Below are positions 1 to 5,477 of a stretch of DNA of 6,209 bases, one piece after another. The notes under the pieces are model-generated. The model was not told the origin of the DNA, made no database searches, and saw only the letters and a list, made by a program, of their open reading frames with translations. Location: assembly GCA_946413945.1 (NCBI GenBank), contig CAMKMR010000110.1:1-6209 (forward strand), written 5' to 3'. The first letter of the stretch is position 1. Each line of letters begins with the position of its first letter. The DNA is from an uncultured Lachnospiraceae bacterium (GTDB lineage: Bacteria > Bacillota > Clostridia > Lachnospirales > Lachnospiraceae). The position numbers were made by a program, and so were the translations under genes.

Positions 1-2114
1 CAGAAGAAGAGGCAAGAGCTAAGGTAGCTGCAGAAGAAGAGGCTAAGAGACGCGCTGAGGAAGAAGCAAGAAAGAAAGCTGCTGAAGAAGCACGTAAGAA
101 GGCGGAAGAAGCTGCAAAGAAGCGTGCAGAAATAAAGGCTAAGAAAAAAGCTGCAAATTCAGATAAAAAGAAGAAAGCTGCGCCGGTTAAGAAGGTTCAA
201 AATGATACTGATAAGAAGGATCTTAAGGCAGCGGCACTTAAAGAAGCTGAGGAAGCACATAAGAAGGCAGAAGAAGCACAGGCAATCCTTGATAAGGCTG
301 GATCTGCAGATTCTGACTTAAAGACTATTGTTCAGAAGCAGGCAAAGGAAAGTGCTGAAGCGACAGTTGCACTTGAAAATGCAAAGGCTGATAATGCTAA
401 GAAAGTTGAAGCTGCAAAGGCAGCAGGAGAAGCTGCTAAAGCTAAACTTGCTGATGCTGTTGCTGCAAGAAAGAAAGTTGAAGCAGACAAGATGGCTGCT
501 CTTGAAAAGAAGCATGCAGATGCTGCTGTATCAAGAAAGAAAGCTGCAGAGGAAGCAGCTGCAAAGGCAAAGGCTGAAGCTGAAAAGCAGATTTTGGTTG
601 TTGAAAAAGCAAAAGAAGAATTGCTGATAAGAAGAGCAGAGGAAGATAAGGCTGCCGCTGCCGCTAAGGAAGCACAGCGGAAGGTTATACTTGCTGCTGA
701 AGCAAAGGTTAAAGATGAAGAAGTTAAGGTTTTAGCTGCAAATGAAAATGTTACTGCTGCTGAAACAAAGGTTAAAGAACTTGAAAAGCTTGTAGCTGAA
801 GCTAAGGTAAATGTAGAAACAGCAAAGGGTGTAGCAGCTGAAGCTCTAAATATCAAAGAAGCAGCTGTTAAGGCCGTTAATGCTGAAAAGAATAAGTTAG
901 CTGAATTAGATAAGAAGGATGCTGATGTAGCAGCTAAACGTAAGACAGAAGATGCTGGACTTGCAAAGAAGAAGGAAGAGGCTGAGAAGAATGTACCGCT
1001 TGCAGTTGCTAAGTCAGAGGCTGATTCTAAGGTTGTTGAGAAACAGGCAGTTCAGAAGGAAGAAGCTGAAACAAAGGCTCTTAAGAATGAATTCGAAAAT
1101 GCTGTAAAGAAAGATGCTGAAGATGTAAAGAAGGCTGAGGCAGAAACTAAGGCAGAACTTGATAAGCTTGCATCAGAACTTGCCAAGATTGAAGATGATG
1201 CAAGAAAAGCTGATGATGAAAGAGCTGAAGCTCTCACAGCTGCAGTACTTGGAGCTGAAAAGGCTAAGAAGTCAGTTGATGAAGCGCGTAAGAACTTAGA
1301 AGCAGCAAGAAAAGCTGAAGAAGAGGCTATGAAGAAGGCTGAAGCAGCTGGTCAGACAGCAGAAGTTGAAGAAACTGTTGTAGAAGAAAAAGAAGAAATA
1401 GAAGAGGGTAAGCTTCCACTTGCTGCTTACTATCTTGAGAAATATCTTGGATTTACAGATGCTGCTAATGATGTGATAGAGGCATTTAATGATATCGCAA
1501 GTGATGAAAGCCTTCCAAAGAATGTTGTTATCTTAGGACTTCATGGATTTGGCTCAATAGCAGTTGGTGAAGATTTCGCTAGAAGTTTCCATGATTTTGG
1601 AGTATTAAAGGCACAGTCAATTGCAAAGATCAAGGCTCAGGGTCTTAATAAGATCGATGAGAGGAAACTTGAAGATAACATGAAGAAGTTAAATGGCGGA
1701 TGTCTTGTAGTTGAGAATGCCGGACTTCTTACACCAGAAAGATTAAAGAAAGTTGTAGAACTTTCTAAGCCGGATAAGAATAATTACGGTATCATGCTTA
1801 CAGGTGAAAAGGAAAGACTAGAAGTTCTTATCGATGAAAATTCCGGACTTATGGAGGAGTTCCTTTATCGTGTAGACCTATCTACTATGACAGACGACGA
1901 TATGAAGACAATCGGACTTGCATATGTAATGCAGCGTGGATTTACATGGGATGAGTCGGTTGATGGAAACCTTAGAAATATGCTTCTTGCAATGGAAACT
2001 GGTAATATAGACAGAATGATAAATGACATCGAAGAAGTTATAACAAAGGCTGAAAAGAGATGCGCTGATACAGGTAAAGAAGAAAGGATTCTTATCGGAG
2101 AAGACTTCAAATAG
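1..2114 (+). CDS. Long Ala/Lys/Glu-rich coiled-coil protein with a C-terminal degenerate AAA+ (SpoVK/CbbX-like) domain; 5' partial
   Basis: The frame is open from the first complete codon at base 3 to the TAG at 2112-2114, giving 703 visible residues, so the true start is upstream and the ATG at 492 is only an internal methionine. Numbering here counts from base 3. Residues 1-50 are EEARKKA-type charged repeats. A Lys-rich linker with a proline at 61 follows. Residues about 75-466 are almost all Ala, Lys, Glu, Val, Leu and Asp, with no Cys or Trp, and are predicted to be long coiled coil with one proline break at 332. Residues about 469-703 form a globular domain resembling SpoVK/CbbX AAA+ proteins but lacking the catalytic residues. 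No signal peptide or membrane segment is visible, though the N-terminus is missing. The function is unknown; a scaffold or cytoskeleton-like role is my inference. A terminator follows the gene, so it is probably not cotranscribed with the MreB-like gene downstream. The reading frame is secure, the role is not. Confidence 0.7.
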   Translation, partial: EEEARAKVAAEEEAKRRAEEEARKKAAEEARKKAEEAAKKRAEIKAKKKAANSDKKKKAAPVKKVQNDTDKKDLKAAALKEAEEAHKKAEEAQAILDKAGSADSDLKTIVQKQAKESAEATVALENAKADNAKKVEAAKAAGEAAKAKLADAVAARKKVEADKMAALEKKHADAAVSRKKAAEEAAAKAKAEAEKQILVVEKAKEELLIRRAEEDKAAAAAKEAQRKVILAAEAKVKDEEVKVLAANENVTAAETKVKELEKLVAEAKVNVETAKGVAAEALNIKEAAVKAVNAEKNKLAELDKKDADVAAKRKTEDAGLAKKKEEAEKNVPLAVAKSEADSKVVEKQAVQKEEAETKALKNEFENAVKKDAEDVKKAEAETKAELDKLASELAKIEDDARKADDERAEALTAAVLGAEKAKKSVDEARKNLEAARKAEEEAMKKAEAAGQTAEVEETVVEEKEEIEEGKLPLAAYYLEKYLGFTDAANDVIEAFNDIASDESLPKNVVILGLHGFGSIAVGEDFARSFHDFGVLKAQSIAKIKAQGLNKIDERKLEDNMKKLNGGCLVVENAGLLTPERLKKVVELSKPDKNNYGIMLTGEKERLEVLIDENSGLMEEFLYRVDLSTMTDDDMKTIGLAYVMQRGFTWDESVDGNLRNMLLAMETGNIDRMINDIEEVITKAEKRCADTGKEERILIGEDFK
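3..152 (+). repeat. Degenerate 8-9-residue EEARKKA coding repeats
   Basis: About six consecutive units of 24-27 bases encode variants of EEEARKKA (EEEARAKVA, AEEEAKRRA, EEEARKKA, AEEARKKA, EEAAKKRA, EIKAKKKA). Acidic residues alternate with basic ones three to four positions later, a pattern that favours a salt-bridged rigid helix like the one in TolA. The coding strand is strongly purine-rich here. The array may begin upstream of the window, so its full copy number cannot be given. Confidence 0.7.
1407..2111 (+). other. Degenerate AAA+ ATPase domain (SpoVK/CbbX-like), predicted inactive
   Basis: This is the C-terminal domain of the coiled-coil protein. At 1536-1559 the sequence GLHGFGSI matches the GxxGxGK[S/T] Walker A spacing, but Ser and Ile replace the Lys and Ser/Thr that bind ATP phosphates. 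It is followed by DFGVL, comparable to the ALGVL of SpoVK. At 1695-1718 GGCLVVEN matches the family's GGVLFIDE Walker B strand with the acidic pair changed to Glu-Asn. At 1839-1862 NSGLMEEF matches the NPGLKSRF arginine-finger segment with the Arg changed to Glu. The order and spacing of all three blocks agree with SpoVK/CbbX, so homology is likely from memory of the family, while nucleotide hydrolysis is unlikely. A coincidental match is possible for each block alone but not for all together. Confidence 0.6.
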
Positions 2115-2136
2115 AAACAAAATTCATTAGTTTTAG

Positions 2137-2165
2137 TTTACAAAATAATCTCCAGTACATATAAT
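2137..2165 (+). promoter_or_regulatory. Probable sigma-A promoter for the MreB-like gene
   Basis: TTTACA at 2137-2142 and a perfect TATAAT at 2160-2165 are separated by exactly 17 bases, one mismatch from the full consensus. Transcription would start near 2172 and give a leader of about 58 nt before the ATG at 2230. The spacer and the -10 box lie within the upstream gene's terminator hairpin. A start near 2172 falls inside the descending arm, so the new RNA would lack the left arm and could not form that hairpin. Confidence 0.75.
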
Positions 2166-2186
2166 CTATGTGCTGGGGATTTTTTT
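2148..2186 (+). terminator. Rho-independent terminator of the coiled-coil gene
   Basis: A 13-bp stem pairs 2148-2160 (ATCTCCAGTACAT) with 2168-2180 (ATGTGCTGGGGAT) using two G-U wobbles. It closes a 7-nt loop and is followed directly by six Ts at 2181-2186. It lies 33 nt after the TAG at 2112-2114, the expected place for ending that transcript. Confidence 0.85.
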
Positions 2187-2216
2187 CATCCCTTTTTAGA
2201 TTTATTATTGATTGGT

Positions 2217-2223
2217 AAAGGAG
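2217..2223 (+). promoter_or_regulatory. Ribosome binding site that fixes the MreB-like start
   Basis: AAAGGAG lies 6 nt before the ATG at 2230. An in-frame TTG at 2212 would extend the protein by six residues, but it overlaps the region just before this site and has no ribosome site of its own. MreB proteins normally begin only a few residues before the DLGT motif, which also favours 2230. Confidence 0.85.
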
Positions 2224-2229
2224 CGTGCC

Positions 2230-3243
2230 ATGTACCGCATTGACATTGGAATAGATTTAGGAACTTCAGAAGTTTGTATATATATGAGAGATAAAGGGAT
2301 TGTAATAAGCCAGCCTTCAATGGTGGCTTACCAGCTGAAGGAGAAGAATATTCTTGCAGTTGGGTCTAAAGCTAAAAAAATGTTAGGAAAAACTCCTGAA
2401 GGTATTGTTGTTGAAAAGCCTCTTACCCATGGCGTAATATCCAACTACACTCTTACAGAGAGGATGATAAAGGCTTTTGTTAAGAATGCCTTAAAAAAAA
2501 GAAAGATTTGGGGAAGGCCTAATATCTGTGTCTGCGTACCTTCGGGAATAACAGAGGTTGAAAAGCAGGCGGTTGAGGATGCTGTAGTAAGAACAGGGGC
2601 AAACCAGGTGTTTGTTCTTGAAGCGCCTATTGCAGCAGCGATTGGAACTGGCGTAGATATAATGGAAACTGTTGGACATATGGTGGTAGATATCGGAGGA
2701 GGTACAACTGATATAGCAATACTTTCTGCTGGAAGCATTGCTGCCGGAACTACGATAAAAACTGCCGGAAACGAATTTACAGAAGCTCTTCAGAGATATG
2801 TCAGAAGAAAGTACAATATCGAATTAGGGGAACTTTCGGCTGAAGACGCTAAGATGGAGGTTGGATCTGTAGTAAAGAGAAAGACGGATGTTTCGTATCA
2901 GATAAAAGGTAAGAATCTGCTTAATGGACTGCCGGCAAGGCTTGATCTTACTGCAAATGAAACCGTGGAGGCTTTTGCAGAAGAATCAGCAAAGATAATT
3001 GAAGCTATTACTTCTGTGCTTGAGACAGCACCACCGGAACTTGTTTCAGATGTTTCAAAAGAAGGCATTTTTCTTTCAGGCGGTGGCAGTGAGATCTATG
3101 GTATGGATAAGCTGATAACCGAGAAAACTGGGCTCAGAGTTACTAAGTCTGATGAACCGGAAAATGTTGTTGCAGCTGGTGCTGGTATGGCAGGCGAATA
3201 CATAATGGTAGTGGATGAAGATAAGAGAGAAAAAACATTATAG
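2230..3243 (+). CDS. mreB: MreB-family actin homologue, divergent paralogue (rod-shape/cytoskeletal protein)
   Basis: MreB proteins are bacterial actins that bind ATP, polymerise on the inner face of the membrane and organise cell-wall synthesis along the cell cylinder. This product has 337 residues, a normal family length. Visible motifs are the phosphate-1 loop IDLGTSE (8-14), THGVI (66-70), EAPIAAAIG (131-139), the phosphate-2 loop VVDIGGGTTD (152-161), YVRRKYN (190-196), GLPARLDL (233-240) and the adenosine motif LSGGG (282-286). Several near-invariant positions differ: GTAN is GTSE, GGDEMD is AGNEFT, and GERTAE is GELSAE. This suggests a paralogue such as Mbl or MreBH rather than the main mreB, and no mreC or mreD is adjacent. 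The gene appears monocistronic, between a terminator-embedded promoter and a weak terminator. Family assignment is firm; which paralogue it is, and the symbol, are less so. Confidence 0.85.
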   Translation: MYRIDIGIDLGTSEVCIYMRDKGIVISQPSMVAYQLKEKNILAVGSKAKKMLGKTPEGIVVEKPLTHGVISNYTLTERMIKAFVKNALKKRKIWGRPNICVCVPSGITEVEKQAVEDAVVRTGANQVFVLEAPIAAAIGTGVDIMETVGHMVVDIGGGTTDIAILSAGSIAAGTTIKTAGNEFTEALQRYVRRKYNIELGELSAEDAKMEVGSVVKRKTDVSYQIKGKNLLNGLPARLDLTANETVEAFAEESAKIIEAITSVLETAPPELVSDVSKEGIFLSGGGSEIYGMDKLITEKTGLRVTKSDEPENVVAAGAGMAGEYIMVVDEDKREKTL

Positions 3244-3273
3244 AAAGCCCGTGATTGTTTGATTTTTAGTACA

Positions 3274-3306
3274 AGCCCCTTTACATTCTTTTATTGCTAA
3301 GGGGCT
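3274..3306 (+). terminator. Probable terminator of the MreB-like gene
   Basis: An 8-bp perfect stem pairs AGCCCCTT (3274-3281) with AAGGGGCT (3299-3306) across a 17-nt loop, 30 nt after the stop codon. The sequence after it (CTATTTATGGTATTATTTTA) is U-rich but interrupted, so termination may be partial. The stem is GC-rich in an AT-rich gap, which supports it being functional. Confidence 0.65.
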
Positions 3307-3322
3307 CTATTTATGGTATTAT
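3294..3322 (+). promoter_or_regulatory. Probable sigma-A promoter of the thl-crt-hbd operon
   Basis: TTGCTA at 3294-3299 (four of six consensus bases) and TATTAT at 3317-3322 (five of six) are spaced by 17 bases. TGG directly before the -10 box supplies an extended -10 TGn element. Transcription would start near 3329 and leave a leader of about 72 nt. The -35 box touches the right arm of the preceding terminator. This is the best-matching promoter I found in the gap, but for an operon expected to be strongly expressed the -35 is modest. Confidence 0.6.
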
Positions 3323-3387
3323 TTTAACGATATTGTGGCTTATAAGGCCCGGATGAAAACTAATAAAATTTTAATCTATAAATGAAT

Positions 3388-3392
3388 GGAGG
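3388..3392 (+). promoter_or_regulatory. Ribosome binding site that fixes the thl start
   Basis: GGAGG lies 8 nt before the ATG at 3401. An in-frame ATG at 3386 overlaps this site and would add only five residues (MEDYF) that are not part of thiolase N-termini, so 3401 is the start. Confidence 0.9.
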
Positions 3393-3400
3393 ATTATTTC

Positions 3401-4582
3401 ATGGCAAACAAGAAAGTTGTTTTAGCTGGCGCTTGCCGTACAGCAATCGGAACTATGGGAGGCGGACTTAGCACAACTCCAGCTCCAGTACTTGGATCAA
3501 TCGTAATTAAGGAAGCACTTAAGAGAGCAGGCGTTCCTGCAGATCAGGTTGACCATGTATATATGGGTTGCGTTATCCAGGCTGGCCAGGGACAGAACGT
3601 TGCACGTCAGGCTTCACTCAAAGCTGGACTTCCTGTTGAGACACCTGCAGTTACTGTTAACGTTGTTTGCGGATCAGGTCTTAACTGCGTTAATATGGCT
3701 GCTCAGATGATTCAGGCTGGTGATGCTGATATCGTAGTTGCTGGTGGTATGGAAAATATGTCAATGGCTCCATATGCTATGATGCAGGGACGTTATGGAT
3801 ATAGAATGGGCAACTCAAAGCTTGTTGATACAATGGTAAATGATGCTCTTTGGGATGCATTTAACGATTACCATATGATTAAGACTGCTGATAATATTGC
3901 AGAGCAGTGGGGACTTACAAGAGAAGAGCTTGATCAGTTCGCACTCAGATCACAGCAGAAGGCTGAAGCTGCTCAGAACTCTGGAGCATTTAAGGATGAG
4001 ATCGTTCCAGTTGAAGTTAAGCAGAAGAAAAATACAGTAGTTATCGATACAGATGAAGGACCACGTCATGGTTCAACAATCGAAGCACTTGCTAAGCTTA
4101 GAACAATCAACCCAGATGGTTTTGTTACAGCTGGTAACGCTTCAGGTATCAATGATGGTGCTGCTGCAATCGTTGTTATGTCAGAAGAAAAGGCTAAGGA
4201 ACTTGGCGTTAAGCCTATGGCTACATTCGTAGCTGGTGCTCTTGGTGGATGCGATCCTTCAATCATGGGTATCGGACCTGTTCCAGCAACAAAGAAGGCT
4301 ATGGCTAAGGCTGGTTACAAGATTGAAGATTTCGATATCATTGAGGCTAACGAAGCTTTCGCTGCACAGTCAGTTGCTGTTCAGAAGGAACTTGGCTTTA
4401 AGGATGAAGTTCTTAATCCAAATGGTGGTGCTATCGCTCTTGGACATCCAGTTGGAGCATCAGGAGCTCGTATCTTAGTTACACTTCTTCATGAGATGGA
4501 AAAGAAGGATGCTAAGAAGGGACTTGCAACACTTTGTATCGGTGGCGGTATGGGATGCGCTACTATCGTAGAAAGAGACTAA
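3401..4582 (+). CDS. thl: Acetyl-CoA acetyltransferase (biosynthetic thiolase)
   Basis: It catalyses the Claisen condensation of two acetyl-CoA to acetoacetyl-CoA, the entry step of butyrate formation, in the cytosol. The product has 393 residues, the usual thiolase length. The nucleophilic cysteine is Cys90 in NVVCGSG. Asn317 in NEAF, His349 in GHPVGASG and Cys379 in the CIGGG motif complete the active-site set of class II thiolases. GNASGINDGAA, near the middle, is also family-typical. crt begins 14 nt after its stop with its own AGGAGA site, so the two are surely cotranscribed. No ATA isoleucine codons occur in the gene, in contrast to the MreB-like gene before it, which fits strong expression. 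A degradative thiolase is the alternative, but the neighbouring crt and hbd point to the condensing direction. The enzyme family is certain. Confidence 0.97.
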   Translation: MANKKVVLAGACRTAIGTMGGGLSTTPAPVLGSIVIKEALKRAGVPADQVDHVYMGCVIQAGQGQNVARQASLKAGLPVETPAVTVNVVCGSGLNCVNMAAQMIQAGDADIVVAGGMENMSMAPYAMMQGRYGYRMGNSKLVDTMVNDALWDAFNDYHMIKTADNIAEQWGLTREELDQFALRSQQKAEAAQNSGAFKDEIVPVEVKQKKNTVVIDTDEGPRHGSTIEALAKLRTINPDGFVTAGNASGINDGAAAIVVMSEEKAKELGVKPMATFVAGALGGCDPSIMGIGPVPATKKAMAKAGYKIEDFDIIEANEAFAAQSVAVQKELGFKDEVLNPNGGAIALGHPVGASGARILVTLLHEMEKKDAKKGLATLCIGGGMGCATIVERD

Positions 4583-4596
4583 TAGGAGATTAAAGA

Positions 4597-5391
4597 ATGG
4601 AATTCATTACATATGAGCAGGAAGGTTATGTAGGTGTTATCACTATCAACCGTCCAAAGGCTTTAAATGCACTTAACTCACAGGTTCTTGATGAGCTTAA
4701 AGAGGCTTTTGAAGCAGTAGATCTTGAAACAACAAGAGCACTTGTACTTACAGGTGCAGGGGACAAGTCATTTGTTGCAGGTGCTGATATCGCTGAAATG
4801 TCAACACTTTCAAAGGCTGAAGGCGAAGCTTTCGGTAAGAAGGGAAATGATGTTTTCCGTATGATCGAGACATTCCCAATCCCAGTTATCGCTGCAATCA
4901 ATGGATTCGCTCTTGGTGGTGGATGCGAGATCTCTATGAGCTGTGATATCAGAATCTGTTCTGACAATGCTCTTTTCGGACAGCCGGAAGTTGGTCTTGG
5001 TATTACACCTGGTTTTGGCGGAACACAGAGACTTGCTAGAACAGTTGGTCTTGGAATTGCTAAACAGCTTATCTATTCTGCAAGAAATATCGATGCAAAT
5101 GAAGCTTACCGTATCGGTCTTGTAAATGCAGTATATACACAGGAAGAACTTCTTCCAGCAGCTAAGAAGCTTGCTGCAACAATTGCAAGCAACGCTCCTA
5201 TCGCTGTACGTGCTTGTAAGAAAGCGATCAATGAAGGAATTGAAACAGATATCGATAATGGTATCGTGATAGAAGAGAAACTCTTCGGCAGCTGCTTTGA
5301 ATCTTATGATCAGAGAGAAGGAATGGCAAACTTCCTTCGTAAGAAAGATGATCCAGCAAAGGTTAAGAAAGTTGATTTCCAGAATAAGTAA
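4597..5391 (+). CDS. crt: 3-hydroxybutyryl-CoA dehydratase (crotonase)
   Basis: It removes water from 3-hydroxybutyryl-CoA to give crotonyl-CoA, the third step of the acetyl-CoA route to butyrate. The 264-residue product belongs to the enoyl-CoA hydratase/isomerase superfamily. The first oxyanion-hole segment is SFVAGADIAEM (58-68). The second is NGFALGGGCE (102-111). The two catalytic glutamates are Glu111 and Glu131, the latter in FGQPEVGLGITPGFGGTQRL (127-146). The C-terminal tail after MANFLRKK is slightly longer and more basic than I expect for clostridial crotonases. The start is supported by AGGAGA at 4584-4589, 7 nt before the ATG. Having both glutamates argues for a true hydratase rather than an isomerase or a decarboxylase of the same fold. 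Confidence is high. Confidence 0.95.
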   Translation: MEFITYEQEGYVGVITINRPKALNALNSQVLDELKEAFEAVDLETTRALVLTGAGDKSFVAGADIAEMSTLSKAEGEAFGKKGNDVFRMIETFPIPVIAAINGFALGGGCEISMSCDIRICSDNALFGQPEVGLGITPGFGGTQRLARTVGLGIAKQLIYSARNIDANEAYRIGLVNAVYTQEELLPAAKKLAATIASNAPIAVRACKKAINEGIETDIDNGIVIEEKLFGSCFESYDQREGMANFLRKKDDPAKVKKVDFQNK

Positions 5392-5396
5392 TTAAG

Positions 5397-5440
5397 CGAC
5401 TTTAGGCAGGACGTGAAAATTCGCGGCCTGCCCGCTGTCG
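5397..5440 (+). other. Long imperfect hairpin in the crt-hbd spacer
   Basis: GGCAGG (5405-5410) pairs with CCTGCC (5427-5432). Inside it, CGTGA (5412-5416) pairs with TCGCG (5421-5425) around an AAAT loop, with one A-G mismatch between the two helices. Outside it, CGAC (5397-5400) pairs with GTCG (5437-5440) across an internal loop. No T-tract follows, so it does not look like an ordinary terminator. It may act as an RNA-processing or stability element setting hbd levels relative to thl-crt, or be a copy of a small dispersed palindrome. Confidence 0.5.
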
Positions 5441-5477
5441 GTTATAAATATTAAAATATTATCTAGGAGGATTAAAT

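Noticed and set aside
1..152. CRISPR array or tandem DNA repeat
   Set aside because: The periodicity comes from repeated Glu/Ala/Lys codons in an open frame. Units are degenerate and have no unique spacers.
492..494. ATG as start of a 540-residue protein
   Set aside because: The frame is open for 163 codons before it with the same Ala/Lys/Glu composition, and no ribosome site precedes it.
328..627. 99-codon Leu/Lys/Arg/Gln-rich frame on the plus strand
   Set aside because: It is a shifted reading of the repeated coiled-coil codons, giving a low-complexity product inside a real gene.
332..856. 174-codon Ala/Ser-rich open frame on the minus strand
   Set aside because: It is the complement of the GCN/AAG/GAA-rich coiled-coil gene, which avoids antisense stops by composition. 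There is no ribosome site and no credible protein.
3280..3285. TTTACA as the -35 box of the thl promoter
   Set aside because: The nearest -10-like sequence (TATTTA at 3308) is 22 bases away, too far. TTGCTA at 3294 gives the correct 17-base spacing to TATTAT.
5434..5462. Separate promoter for hbd (TATTAT at 5457-5462 or TATAAA at 5443-5448)
   Set aside because: No acceptable -35 box lies 16-18 bases upstream of either -10-like sequence, and AT-rich leaders produce such matches easily.
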